Below, piece after piece: positions 47,061 through 56,422 of a stretch of DNA of 64,000 nt. The notes under the pieces were generated by a model. The model saw only the letters and a list, made by a program, of their open reading frames with translations, was not told the origin of the DNA and made no database searches. Positions within the stretch are counted from its first letter, which is position 1. Every line of letters begins with the position of its first letter. The position numbers and the translations under genes are program-made. Source of the stretch: Streptomyces sp. NRRL B-3428 (GTDB lineage Bacteria > Actinomycetota > Actinomycetes > Streptomycetales > Streptomycetaceae); contig JOGW01000027.1 in NCBI GenBank assembly GCA_000721375.1, forward strand, positions 31,130-95,129. The letters run 5' to 3'.

Positions 47061-48145
47061 GAGGGGGCGACGAGATCATGAACGCGACGAACCGACAGAG
47101 GTACGCGGCCCGCATCCGGGCGATGGCCATGGCAGGACCGCTCTCCCGCCTGCGCGGCTGGGGCGGGGTGGCCGCCATGGCGGTGGCGTGCGTGCTGACC
47201 GCGGCCTTCGTGCTGCTGCCGCTGCACCACGTGGGCGAGGGCCCGTCCGGTACGGGGAGTCAGGGGGTCGGGAACGCGCTGCCCGCGATCGCTCCCGGCG
47301 CCGCGGCCTGCGACGAGAAGGCGCCGGAGTTCAGCCTCGGGCCCGACAGCGGCGCGGGCGCGAAGATCGGCGAGATCAACACGCGCACGGACAAGCCCAA
47401 GGGGAAGCTGGTCGTCGGCATCGACCAGAACAGCTATCTCTGGGGCTACCGCAACCCCAACACCGGCGCCCTGGAGGGCTTCGACATCGATCTGGCCACC
47501 CGGATCGCCGACAAGATCTTCGGCAGGGACGCCGAGGGCAAGGTCAACATCGTCTTCCGTGCGGTGCCCACCAACCAGCGCATCCCGATGATCAAGTCGG
47601 GGCAGGTCGACGTGATCGTGCGCACGATGACGATCAGCTGCAAGCGCAAGGCCGATGTGGCCTTCTCCACCGCCTACTTCAAGACGGGGCAGCAGGTCCT
47701 GGCCCCGGAGAACTCGAAGATCACCGGGTTCGACGCGTCGCTCGAAGGCAAGCGGCTGTGCGTCGCATCGGGTTCGACCGCCCAAGAAGCGCTTGAGGGA
47801 AGCAAGTTCGGTGCCGATAAGCCTCTTGTGGTTCCCAACCAGCTCGACTGCCTGGTGCGGCTCCAGCTCGGCGAGGTGGACGGAGTGATCACGGACAGCG
47901 CGCTCGGAGCGGGCCAGGCGGCGCAGGACCCGACAGTGCAGCTGAAGGGCGACGCGCCCTTCACCCAGGAGCACTACGGCATCGCCATGAGCAACGATCC
48001 GAAGGCCGAGGACCTGGTGCGCCGCGTCAACTACGAACTCGACGAGTGGCGCGACGACCCCGACGGATGGCAGAAGTCGTACGACAAGTGGCTCGCGGCC
48101 CGTATGGGCGCGGCAAAGCCCCCGGCTCCCAAGTACAGCGACTGA
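47057..48145 (+). CDS. glnH: GlnH-like amino-acid-binding protein
   Basis: The 362-residue family-3 solute-binding protein has an N-terminal membrane segment (AAMAVACVLTAAFVLLPL) and the fold landmarks LVVGIDQNSYLWGYR, GALEGFDIDLATRIADKI and QVDVIVRTMTIS. It should bind an acidic amino acid or amide outside the cell and signal through GlnX. No lipobox of standard form is seen (AVAC has Ala at -3), so it is probably anchored by the helix. GTG 47057 overlaps the glnX stop; ATG 47078 with GAGGGGG is an alternative start. Confidence 0.88.
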   Translation: MRGGDEIMNATNRQRYAARIRAMAMAGPLSRLRGWGGVAAMAVACVLTAAFVLLPLHHVGEGPSGTGSQGVGNALPAIAPGAAACDEKAPEFSLGPDSGAGAKIGEINTRTDKPKGKLVVGIDQNSYLWGYRNPNTGALEGFDIDLATRIADKIFGRDAEGKVNIVFRAVPTNQRIPMIKSGQVDVIVRTMTISCKRKADVAFSTAYFKTGQQVLAPENSKITGFDASLEGKRLCVASGSTAQEALEGSKFGADKPLVVPNQLDCLVRLQLGEVDGVITDSALGAGQAAQDPTVQLKGDAPFTQEHYGIAMSNDPKAEDLVRRVNYELDEWRDDPDGWQKSYDKWLAARMGAAKPPAPKYSD

Positions 48146-48222
48146 CAAGGCAGTTGACGGGGCAGAGGCGAACAGGAAGAACACGGCCGGAGCAGCCGGC
48201 ACTGCAGAGAGGTGATACACGG

Positions 48223-49551
48223 ATGGGCGTCGCGGGAGCCGCCGGTCCCGTCATGGACCGGGACGAGGTGGACCGTGCGCTGGCACGTCTTGGCGCCGAG
48301 CACGAGGCGATCGAGACCTCACTGCTCGCGCTGCAGGACCACGCGGGGCGCAGACTCCTCGAAGGTGCCGAGCTGACCGGCACCACCAAGGAGCGCTGGG
48401 CCGCCGCGGAGCAGGAGATCACCCGCCTGTGGGCGTACTTCGACGCCTACGCGGACGCGCTCAACAGCGCCCGCGAGCTGCGCGCCCGCCGGCGCTGGCC
48501 CAGCCGTGAGGAACTGGTGGAGCTCACCGAGCTGCTGCGCGGCGAGAGCGTCACCATCGCAGGGGGCGCCCCGGCTTCGGGGGCGCCCGCTTCGCTGACC
48601 GGGCCCGGAAGGCTCTCCGAGCACTTCTCGCTGAAGGCGCTCGTGGACCGGATGAACGAGCTGTACGCCTCCTCGCTCGACATGGTCGTCGCCTCGGACT
48701 CCGTCTGGTCCGCGCTGCCCGCCCGTATCGACATGCTCTCCGCCGAACTGGCCCGCACCCGCGAGCTCGGCAAGGCCGTCGGCGTACGGCCCGGCGAGCA
48801 CCCGGCAGGGGACGACCTCGACCGGATCACCGGCGAGTTGACCGCACTGCGGGCCCAGGTGGTCTCCGACCCGCTGGCCTTCTGGCGGCCCACGCCGGGT
48901 TCCTCCGCGCCGGGCGGCGGCAGACCGGACACCGAGCGCTACGACCGTGAGGCGCGCGCGCTCGAAGAGGTACGCCGCGAGATCGACGCCGTACTCGGCG
49001 TACGCCAGGACGCCGAGCTCAGACTCGGCAAGCTGCGCGATCTGCTCTCGCGCGCGGACCGTACGCTCGCCGAGGCGCGGGCCGCGCGCGGCGAGGTGCT
49101 CGCGAAGATCGCGGCCTCGGAGGTGCCGGCCGTGAGCGGGCCGCCGACCGTGCTCCAGGAACAGCTCGCGACCGCCGCCGAGTACCGGCGCAGTGCCCAG
49201 TGGCACCGGCTCTCGCCGCTCCTCGAATCCCTGGAGCAGAAGGCCGAGGACGAACTCATGCGCGCCCGCGCCTCGTTGGAGAAGGTCACCCAGCCGCTCG
49301 CCGTACGCGCGGAGCTGCGCGGCCGGCTCGACGCGTACCGCGCGAAGGTGGCCCGCCACGGGGCCGCCGAGGATCCACTGCTCATCGAACGTTATGACGC
49401 GGCGCGCCGGATGCTCTGGAGCGCGCCCTGCGACCTGCGGGTCGCCGAGCAAGCGGTGCTGCGCTATCAGCACGCCGCGGCGGAGGTGCTCGCTCCGCGC
49501 GTACCGCATCAGTCGGGCCCATCGCAGCCGACGGACCGTAGGGGGGAATGA
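48223..49551 (+). CDS. Coiled-coil protein of unknown function in the pknG block
   Basis: The 442-residue cytoplasmic protein has no signal peptide, membrane helix or known catalytic motif. It is mostly alpha-helical with heptad-like stretches (LEEVRREIDAVLGVRQDAEL; LSRADRTLAEARAARGEV; LGKLRDLL) and a short Gly/Ala/Pro break near residue 110-125. The ATGA overlap with pknG and the close upstream glnH make it part of the same operon. A scaffold or adaptor for PknG is a fair inference. ATG 48223 has GAGAGGTGA about ten bases upstream. Confidence 0.8.
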   Translation: MGVAGAAGPVMDRDEVDRALARLGAEHEAIETSLLALQDHAGRRLLEGAELTGTTKERWAAAEQEITRLWAYFDAYADALNSARELRARRRWPSREELVELTELLRGESVTIAGGAPASGAPASLTGPGRLSEHFSLKALVDRMNELYASSLDMVVASDSVWSALPARIDMLSAELARTRELGKAVGVRPGEHPAGDDLDRITGELTALRAQVVSDPLAFWRPTPGSSAPGGGRPDTERYDREARALEEVRREIDAVLGVRQDAELRLGKLRDLLSRADRTLAEARAARGEVLAKIAASEVPAVSGPPTVLQEQLATAAEYRRSAQWHRLSPLLESLEQKAEDELMRARASLEKVTQPLAVRAELRGRLDAYRAKVARHGAAEDPLLIERYDAARRMLWSAPCDLRVAEQAVLRYQHAAAEVLAPRVPHQSGPSQPTDRRGE

Positions 49552-52166
49552 CCGTGAGCCAGCAATGCCAGCGGCCGAACTGCACCGGCTCCTATGAGGA
49601 CATGGGCAGCGGCGAGCTCTACTGCGACACCTGCGGACTCGCGCCCGTCGTGTCACCGAACGGAATGGTCTCCTCGCCGCCGACCGGGATCACCGGGGGC
49701 GGCAAGGGCAGCAGTTCCTCGTCCAGTTCGCGCGCGTCCTCGCGCTCGTCCTCCCGTACGTCGAGCCGCTCGTCGCAGTCGCGGCGCTCGGTCTCCGGGC
49801 GGCTTTCGCGCGGTCTGACCAGCGGCAGTACGTCGACCCGCAGCGTCTCGGTCAAGTCGACCGGCTCGACGGCGGGTTCCTCGGGGCGCGGCAAGCTCGG
49901 TGTCGGCCTGGTCTCGGTACCGCAGGTGCCGCGGCCCGACCCCCGCGAGATGGTGCAGGACAACCCCGAGGTTCCCGAGAGGAAGCGATTCTGCTCGCGT
50001 TCCGACTGCGGAGCGGCGGTCGGGCGTGGGCGCGGTGACCGCCCGGGGCGCACCGAGGGTTTCTGCACGAAGTGCGGCCACCCGTACTCCTTCGTGCCCA
50101 AGCTCAGCGGCGGCGACATCGTGCACGGCCAGTACGAGGTGGTCGGCTGTCTCGCGCACGGCGGACTCGGCTGGGTCTATCTCGCCGTCGACCGCGCGGT
50201 CTCCGACCGCTGGGTGGTCCTCAAGGGCCTGCTCGACACCGGCGACCAGGACGCGATGGCGGCGGCGATCTCGGAGCGGCGCTTCCTCGCCGAGATCGAG
50301 CACTCCAACATCGTCCGTATCTACAACTTCGTCGAGCACCTCGACCAGCGCACGGGTTCCCTCGACGGCTACATCGTCATGGAGTACGTGGGCGGCAAGT
50401 CGCTCAAGGAGATCGCCAACGGACGTCGTACGCCGGACGGCAAGCGTGATCCCCTGCCGGTCGAGCAGGCCTGCGCGTACGGCATCGAGGCGCTCGAAGC
50501 CCTCGGGCATCTGCACAGCCGCAATCTGCTCTACTGCGACTTCAAGGTCGACAACGCGATCCAGACCGAGGACCAGCTCAAGGTCATCGACATGGGCGCG
50601 GTCCGGCGCATGGACGACGACGAGTCGGCGATCTACGGCACGGTGGGCTACCAGGCACCGGAGGTCGCCGAGGTCGGCCCGTCCGTGGCCTCCGACCTGT
50701 ACACGGTCGCGCGCACGCTCGCGGTGCTGACCTTCGACTTCCAGGGCTACACGAACGTGTTCGTGGACTCGCTGCCCAACCCGGACAACATCGAGGTCTT
50801 CCGCAAGTACGAGTCCTTCTACCGGCTTCTCGTCCGGGCCACCGACCCGGACCCGGCCCGCCGGTTCTCCTCGGCGCAGGAGATGGCCGAGCAGCTGACG
50901 GGTGTGCTTCGCGAGGTCGTGGCGCTGCAGACCAACCGGCCACGGCCCGCCCTGTCCACGCTCTTCGGGTCCGAAGTGCGGGTCACGGACAGCGAGTTGT
51001 TCCGTGAGCACGACGGCGATGTGTCCAAGCTCGGCGTGCGGATCGCTCCCGTGGGCCGCAAGGCGCGGCGCAACGGGGTGTCGGCCAACGGTGCACGGGC
51101 CGCACTCGGCCCCGGTGCGCTCCCCATGATCCCCCCGCAGCCGGCCGGTCTGCCCCCGCTGCCCTCGACCGCTCCCGCCGGCACCCTGCCGCCCTCCGCC
51201 ATGCCCACTTCGGCAAGCGGCGGTTCGCTGGTCAAGGTGCTCGCGCATGCCGCGACCGCGCTGGCGCTCCCGGTGCCGCGCGTGGACCCCGGCGACCCCA
51301 ACGCGGGCTTCCTCGCGGGCCTGATGGCCGCCGCCCCCGCCGAGCTGATCACGGCGCTGCACGCGGCGCCCGCCACCTCACTGGAACTGCGTCTGCGCGA
51401 ACTGCGGGCGCTCCTGGAGATGGGCGAACAGGCCTCCGCCGCCCAGCTGCTTGAGAACCTGGAGCGGGTGCACACTGACGACTGGCGCGTGGTCTGGTAC
51501 CGCGGTGTCGTCGCGCTGACCAGCGGCGACTTCGAGACCGCGGCGCTGTCCTTCGACGCGATCTACGACGCGTTCCCGGGCGAGCCGGCCCCCAAGCTGG
51601 CCCTCGGCGTCTGCGCGGAGGTCCTGAACCAGCTGGACAACGCGGCCGAGTACTACCGCCTCGTATGGACGACGGACCCCAGCTATGTCAGCGCGGCCTT
51701 CGGTCTCGCCCGGGTTCAGCTGGCCGCCGGGGACCGGCGCAGCGCGGTGCGTACCCTGGAGTCCGTACCGGAGGCGTCCATTCACTACACGGCGGCGCGG
51801 GTCGCGGCCGTACGGGCGCGGCTGCGGGACCAGGCGGTGCACGAGCCGCTGCTCGACGATCTGACCGCGGCCGCGGGACAGGTCGAGGCGCTGCGGCAGT
51901 TCGGGCTCGACGCCGTACGCCGTGAGCAGCTGTCGGCGGAGGTCCTGGGCACCGCACTCGACTGGGTACTCTCCGGTAGCCGCGGTGCCGCGCCGTCGCA
52001 GGGCCCCTCGGGCTCTGCGCTCCTGGGCAGCACGCTGGACGAGCGGGGCCTCAGGTTCGGGCTCGAACGCTCGTACCGGATGCTGGCACGGCTTGCGCAG
52101 CGCGGTGACGAGAGGATCGAACTGGTGGAGCGGGCCAACCGTTTCCGCCCCCGGACGTGGGTGTGA
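49548..52166 (+). CDS. pknG: PknG-type serine/threonine protein kinase
   Basis: The 872-residue kinase starts in ATGA overlap with the coiled-coil gene. Order: zinc-ribbon-like Cys motif (CQRPNC...CDTCG), a Ser/Arg-rich disordered stretch, a second Cys motif (CSRSDCG...CTKCG), kinase domain about residue 190-470, then a TPR-like helical C-terminus. Lys226 (VVLKG), catalytic Asp331 in YCDFKVDN and Asp348 in DMGA (variant of DFG) are present, as in PknG. PknG controls glutamate metabolism by phosphorylating FHA protein GarA in mycobacteria. Here the upstream glnX-glnH genes suggest the same amino-acid input, and the downstream PP2C and FHA genes suggest eraser and reader. Confidence 0.94.
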   Translation: MTVSQQCQRPNCTGSYEDMGSGELYCDTCGLAPVVSPNGMVSSPPTGITGGGKGSSSSSSSRASSRSSSRTSSRSSQSRRSVSGRLSRGLTSGSTSTRSVSVKSTGSTAGSSGRGKLGVGLVSVPQVPRPDPREMVQDNPEVPERKRFCSRSDCGAAVGRGRGDRPGRTEGFCTKCGHPYSFVPKLSGGDIVHGQYEVVGCLAHGGLGWVYLAVDRAVSDRWVVLKGLLDTGDQDAMAAAISERRFLAEIEHSNIVRIYNFVEHLDQRTGSLDGYIVMEYVGGKSLKEIANGRRTPDGKRDPLPVEQACAYGIEALEALGHLHSRNLLYCDFKVDNAIQTEDQLKVIDMGAVRRMDDDESAIYGTVGYQAPEVAEVGPSVASDLYTVARTLAVLTFDFQGYTNVFVDSLPNPDNIEVFRKYESFYRLLVRATDPDPARRFSSAQEMAEQLTGVLREVVALQTNRPRPALSTLFGSEVRVTDSELFREHDGDVSKLGVRIAPVGRKARRNGVSANGARAALGPGALPMIPPQPAGLPPLPSTAPAGTLPPSAMPTSASGGSLVKVLAHAATALALPVPRVDPGDPNAGFLAGLMAAAPAELITALHAAPATSLELRLRELRALLEMGEQASAAQLLENLERVHTDDWRVVWYRGVVALTSGDFETAALSFDAIYDAFPGEPAPKLALGVCAEVLNQLDNAAEYYRLVWTTDPSYVSAAFGLARVQLAAGDRRSAVRTLESVPEASIHYTAARVAAVRARLRDQAVHEPLLDDLTAAAGQVEALRQFGLDAVRREQLSAEVLGTALDWVLSGSRGAAPSQGPSGSALLGSTLDERGLRFGLERSYRMLARLAQRGDERIELVERANRFRPRTWV

Positions 52167-52170
52167 ATTG

Positions 52171-53526
52171 ATGTCGCAGATGCGCAAGGTGGACGAGGGG
52201 TCACGTCTGGTGTCTTGCCCGAGCTGCGAGGAGCCGCTGGAGAGCGGTGACCTCTACTGCGGTGCGTGCGGCTTCGACCTGTCGGCCACCCCCGAGCCGG
52301 TCGCCGCCGTTGACCATCCGACCATCGCCATCAACGGATCGGCCGCACCCGGGGGTTCACCCGTGCCGGCCGACTCCGACGACCCGACGCCGGCCGCCGC
52401 GGTCCAGTGGCCCGAGGCCCCTGACGTCGACAGCACCGACACCCACCACCCGGGCCAGCTGCGTGGCACGGACTCCTCGGGCGGCGATCTCACCGGCGCC
52501 GTACGCTTCGACAACCCGCCCTCGCCGCCGCAGCCCGACGAGTACGCGCTCCAGGCGCCCGACCCGCGCACGGTCGTGCCCGCCGCGTCCACTCCCCCGG
52601 CCGGCACCAAGCTCTGCGTCGCCTGCCGCACCGGCACCGTGGACGAGGACGGCTACTGCGAACACTGCGGCCATGCCCAGCCCCGCGAACGCGACCACAT
52701 GGAGCGTGAGCTGGACGCGGTGGCGGCCGTCAGCGACCGGGGGCTTCGCCACCACCGCAACGAGGACGCGTTCGCCGTCTCCTCGATCGCGCTGCCCGAC
52801 GGTTCACCCGCGGTCGTCGCGATCGTCTGCGACGGGGTGTCGTCGGCGACCCGGCCCGACGAGGCCTCGGCCGCCGCCTCGCAGGCCGCCAACGAGTCGC
52901 TGCTCGGCTCACTGCCGCGCGGCACCCACCCGCAGCAGGCCATGCACGACGCGATCATCGCGGCGTTCGACGCGGTCAACTCCCTTGCGCAGGAGCCCGG
53001 TCAGGCCCGCGGACATGACCAGCACCGCCATCAGAACGCTCCGGCCTGCACCATCGTCGGCTCGGTGATCGCCGGCGGACTGCTCGTCGTCGGCTGGGTC
53101 GGTGACTCCCGTGTGTACTGGGTGCCCGAGGACCGCACGGCCCCGCCCGCCCGGCTCACCGAGGACGATTCGTGGGCCGCGCAAATGGTGGCCGCGGGTC
53201 TGATGAACGAGGCGGAGGCGTACGCGGACGAGCGTGCCCATGCCATCACGGGCTGGCTCGGCGCCGATGCGTACGAACTGGAGCCGCACACCGCTTCCTT
53301 CAAGCCGGACCGTGCGGGTGTAGTGGTGGTGTGCACCGACGGACTGTGGAACTACGCGGAGGGCGCGGCCGAGATGGCCGCCGTCGTACCGGCCGACGCG
53401 GCGGAGCGTCCGCTGCACTGCGCGCAAGTCCTGGTCGGTCACGCTCTGGACGGCGGGGGCCACGACAACGTAACAGTGGCGGTACTGCCGTTCTCGCATC
53501 AGCCGCAAGGGGCAGGATCGGCCTGA
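52171..53526 (+). CDS. PP2C-type protein phosphatase with zinc ribbons
   Basis: The 451-residue protein has two N-terminal Cys motifs (CPSCEEP...CGACG and CVACRTG...CEHCG) with an acidic/Pro linker between, then a PP2C domain. Metal-site motifs are complete: HHRNEDAF, VCDGVSSA, GWVGDSRV, VCTDGLW and GGGHDNVTV. It would remove phosphate from Ser/Thr, opposing PknG. The ATG is five bases after the pknG stop. Sharing a zinc-ribbon front end with PknG and the FHA protein suggests a common docking partner. Confidence 0.93.
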   Translation: MSQMRKVDEGSRLVSCPSCEEPLESGDLYCGACGFDLSATPEPVAAVDHPTIAINGSAAPGGSPVPADSDDPTPAAAVQWPEAPDVDSTDTHHPGQLRGTDSSGGDLTGAVRFDNPPSPPQPDEYALQAPDPRTVVPAASTPPAGTKLCVACRTGTVDEDGYCEHCGHAQPRERDHMERELDAVAAVSDRGLRHHRNEDAFAVSSIALPDGSPAVVAIVCDGVSSATRPDEASAAASQAANESLLGSLPRGTHPQQAMHDAIIAAFDAVNSLAQEPGQARGHDQHRHQNAPACTIVGSVIAGGLLVVGWVGDSRVYWVPEDRTAPPARLTEDDSWAAQMVAAGLMNEAEAYADERAHAITGWLGADAYELEPHTASFKPDRAGVVVVCTDGLWNYAEGAAEMAAVVPADAAERPLHCAQVLVGHALDGGGHDNVTVAVLPFSHQPQGAGSA

Positions 53527-53650
53527 GACAGGGGACCGCGTCAGGGGCGCGGAACCCACACAACTCAGTTACATCAGCACAAAGTGCCGTACTGGCCTGC
53601 CCGCAACGAGCCCGGACACCACGGCACTGCTGAGGGGGGAGCACTACAGC

Positions 53651-54988
53651 ATGGCGAATTTCTCGAAGTCGAACGTTCCGCAGTTCTCGGTCGACGTCTA
53701 CCAGAACGAGTTCCTGCCCGAGGGCGGTCGTGAAGTCAACGCGATCGTCACCGTGACCTCGACCGGCGGTGGCACCGTCGGGGGGACGGCCGTGCGCTCG
53801 TACTCGACGGGCAGCACGCCGGACGCGGCGGTGGCGATCATGGTCGACTGCTCCGGCTCGATGGACTATCCGCCCACCAAGATGCGCAATGCCCGCGACG
53901 CCACGGCCGCGGCGATCGACACCCTGCGCGACGGGGTGCACTTCGCGATCATCGGCGGCACGCATGTGGCCAAGGAGGTCTACCCGGGCGACGGTCGGCT
54001 CGCGGTGGCCGACGAGCGCACCCGCGACCAGGCCAAGCAGGCCCTGCGCAAGCTCAGCGCGGGCGGCGGTACGGCGATCGGCACCTGGCTGAAGCTTGCG
54101 GACCGGCTGCTCGCCTCCGCCGATGTCTCCATACGCCACGGGATCCTGCTCACCGACGGCCGCAACGAGCACGAGTCGTCCGAGGACCTCAGGGCCGCTC
54201 TCGACGCCTGCGCGGGCCGCTACACCTGTGACGCCCGTGGCGTGGGGACGGACTGGGAGGTCAAGGAGGTCACCCAGATCGCCTCGGCGCTGCTCGGCAC
54301 CGCGGACATCGTCGCCGATCCGGCGGGACTCGCCGCCGACTTCACGCAGATGATGGAGGCGGCCATGGGCAAGGAGGTCGCCGATGTCGCACTCAGGCTG
54401 TGGACACCGGTGGGCACGGAGATCAAGTTCGTGAAGCAAGTCGCGCCGACCGTCGAGGAGTTGACCTCCCGTCGCACGGAGGCGGGCCCGCGGGCCGGCG
54501 ACTACCCGACCGGGTCCTGGGGCGACGAGTCCCGCGACTATCACGTCTGCGTTCAGGTCCCGAACGCAGATCTCGGCCAGGAGATGCTGGCCGCCCGGGT
54601 CTCCCTCGTGGTGCCGCAGAGCGACGGCAGCGTCCAGACGCTCTCGCAGGGCCTCGTACGCGCCGTGTGGACCGATGACATGGCGGCGTCCACCTCGATC
54701 AATCCGCAGGTGGCGCACTACACGGGCCAGGCCGAGCTGGCCCAGGTCATCCAGCAGGGCCTCGACGCACGCAAGGCCGGGGACTTCGACGGGGCAACGG
54801 CCAAGCTGGGCAGGGCAGTTCAGCTCGCGGCGGCCTCCGGCAACGAGGACACTGCGAAACTGCTTGCGAAGGTGGTCGACGTCGAGGATGCCGCGACAGG
54901 TACTGTGCGATTGAAGGCGAAAGTCGAGGAAGCCGACGAGATGACTCTCGAAACGCGGTCGACCAAGACGGTTCGCGTCAAGAAGTGA
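53651..54988 (+). CDS. von Willebrand factor A domain protein
   Basis: The 445-residue protein has a vWA domain with a complete metal-ion-dependent adhesion motif: MVDCSGSMDY (DxSxS), the Thr in GGGTAIGTWL, and Asp in ILLTDGRNEH. The C-terminal part is helical with an EDTAKLLAKVVDVEDA stretch. No signal peptide or membrane helix is seen, so it should be cytoplasmic. vWA proteins are common in TerY-like and kinase-phosphatase clusters as metal-dependent interaction modules. GGGGGGAG lies nine bases before the ATG. It follows the PP2C gene after 124 bases. Confidence 0.92.
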   Translation: MANFSKSNVPQFSVDVYQNEFLPEGGREVNAIVTVTSTGGGTVGGTAVRSYSTGSTPDAAVAIMVDCSGSMDYPPTKMRNARDATAAAIDTLRDGVHFAIIGGTHVAKEVYPGDGRLAVADERTRDQAKQALRKLSAGGGTAIGTWLKLADRLLASADVSIRHGILLTDGRNEHESSEDLRAALDACAGRYTCDARGVGTDWEVKEVTQIASALLGTADIVADPAGLAADFTQMMEAAMGKEVADVALRLWTPVGTEIKFVKQVAPTVEELTSRRTEAGPRAGDYPTGSWGDESRDYHVCVQVPNADLGQEMLAARVSLVVPQSDGSVQTLSQGLVRAVWTDDMAASTSINPQVAHYTGQAELAQVIQQGLDARKAGDFDGATAKLGRAVQLAAASGNEDTAKLLAKVVDVEDAATGTVRLKAKVEEADEMTLETRSTKTVRVKK

Positions 54989-55142
54989 ACACAGCGCGAC
55001 GGCATGGCAACCGGCCGTGACGGTAAGGCTCTTGGGATGCCCTCATGGGTGTGCCGTGAGTCACGCGCCGAGTACCGGAAGTGCCGTGGGGCACATATGA
55101 AGCGGCAGCGAGTGCCGTAGAAGGAGAGGGGGAAGCGCCGAC

Positions 55143-56354
55143 ATGCCGACCTGCCCGAACGGACACCAGTCGGGTTCCGACGACTGGTGCGAGGTCTGCG
55201 GCCACCGCATGACCGGTGCGAGTGCGCCTTCCGGCGCCGTTCCCCCGCCGCCCCCGGGCGCCGGTTACGGCTACCCGCAGCAGGGGGGTTACGGCTATCC
55301 GCAGACGCAGCAGCCGGCCGCCCCGCCGCAACTGTGCCCCCAGTGCCAGACCCCGCGTGAGGCCAATGAGCCCTACTGCGAGGAATGCCGCTGGAACTTC
55401 CTCACCAACACCGCGACCTCGTACACCCCCGCGGCTCCGCGCCAGCCCGTGCCCGGCATCAACCTGCCGCCGGGTTTCCAGGCGCAGCAGCCGCCGGGCG
55501 GTGAGTACACGAGCTCGCGCCCCTCGCAGATGAATCGTCCCGCCGAGCCGCTGCAGCCGGGGCCCGGCCACGGCGGTCCCGGCCACGGCGGTCCCGGTGG
55601 TCCGTCGCCGTTCGGTGGTCCCGGTGCGGGTCCCGTCGGCGGACCCGGTTCGGGCCCGAACGGTCCGCACGGTCCCGGCCCCGGCCAGGGCGCGCCGATG
55701 AGTGGCCACAACGGTCCGATGGGCGGACCGGGCGGACCCATGGGCGGGCACGCCGGCGGTCCGCCGCCCCCGCCTCCCGCGCAGGGTTACCAGCAGCCCG
55801 GTCCGCCGGCGCCGCACGGTCCCGGTGCGCCGATGGGCACCCACGGCGACGAGGACTGGATGCTGCCGCCGCCGTCCGCGCAGACCGCACCCCCGGTCCA
55901 GCACCCGCTGGCCGGTGGCGGCTACCCGGCGCCGCAGCCGCAGGGTCCGGTGGGCTGGACCGCGGTGATCGGTCCCGACCGTGACTACTTCATGGCGATG
56001 ATGCACCGCAGCGGGCCCGAGGCCGCGAGCCTCAACCTGCCCGCGTACTCGCCCGAGCAGGAGCGCAGACTCACCGGGAACCAGATCACCATCGGGCGCC
56101 GCCGGCACTCCACGGGTGAGACCCCGGACATCGACCTCTCGGTCCCGCCGGAGGACCCGGGTGTCTCGCACCAGCACGCGGTGCTGGTGCAGCAGCCGGA
56201 CGGCGGCTGGGCCGTGGTCGACCAGAACTCGACCAACGGCACGACGATCAACAACGGCGAGGAGCCGATCCAGCCGTTCGTGCCGGTCCCACTGCAGGAC
56301 GGCGACCGCGTGCACGTGGGGGCGTGGACGACGATCACTTTGCGTCGGGGTTAG
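55143..56354 (+). CDS. FHA-domain protein with zinc ribbons
   Basis: The 403-residue protein has two N-terminal zinc-ribbon-like motifs (CPNGHQSGSDDWCEVCG and CPQCQTP...CEECR), a long Pro/Gly-rich linker, and a C-terminal FHA domain: ITIGRRRHS, VSHQHAVL and NSTNGTTIN carry the phospho-Thr binding residues. It would read Thr phosphorylation, probably made by PknG. It is not GarA itself, since the short N-terminal ETT phospho-site layout is not seen. AAGGAGAGG lies upstream of the ATG. It ends the block before a bidirectional hairpin. Confidence 0.93.
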   Translation: MPTCPNGHQSGSDDWCEVCGHRMTGASAPSGAVPPPPPGAGYGYPQQGGYGYPQTQQPAAPPQLCPQCQTPREANEPYCEECRWNFLTNTATSYTPAAPRQPVPGINLPPGFQAQQPPGGEYTSSRPSQMNRPAEPLQPGPGHGGPGHGGPGGPSPFGGPGAGPVGGPGSGPNGPHGPGPGQGAPMSGHNGPMGGPGGPMGGHAGGPPPPPPAQGYQQPGPPAPHGPGAPMGTHGDEDWMLPPPSAQTAPPVQHPLAGGGYPAPQPQGPVGWTAVIGPDRDYFMAMMHRSGPEAASLNLPAYSPEQERRLTGNQITIGRRRHSTGETPDIDLSVPPEDPGVSHQHAVLVQQPDGGWAVVDQNSTNGTTINNGEEPIQPFVPVPLQDGDRVHVGAWTTITLRRG

Positions 56355-56371
56355 TCCCACACGGCTTTACG

Positions 56372-56403
56372 CGCCCGGCTTCCCGGTCACGGGAGGCCGG
56401 GCG
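56372..56403. terminator. Bidirectional hairpin terminator
   Basis: CGCCCGGCTTCCCG (56372-56385) pairs with CGGGAGGCCGGGCG (56390-56403), with one G-T pair, between the convergent FHA and methyltransferase genes. Confidence 0.82.
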
Positions 56404-56422
56404 TCCATGCGTTCGGGGCAGC

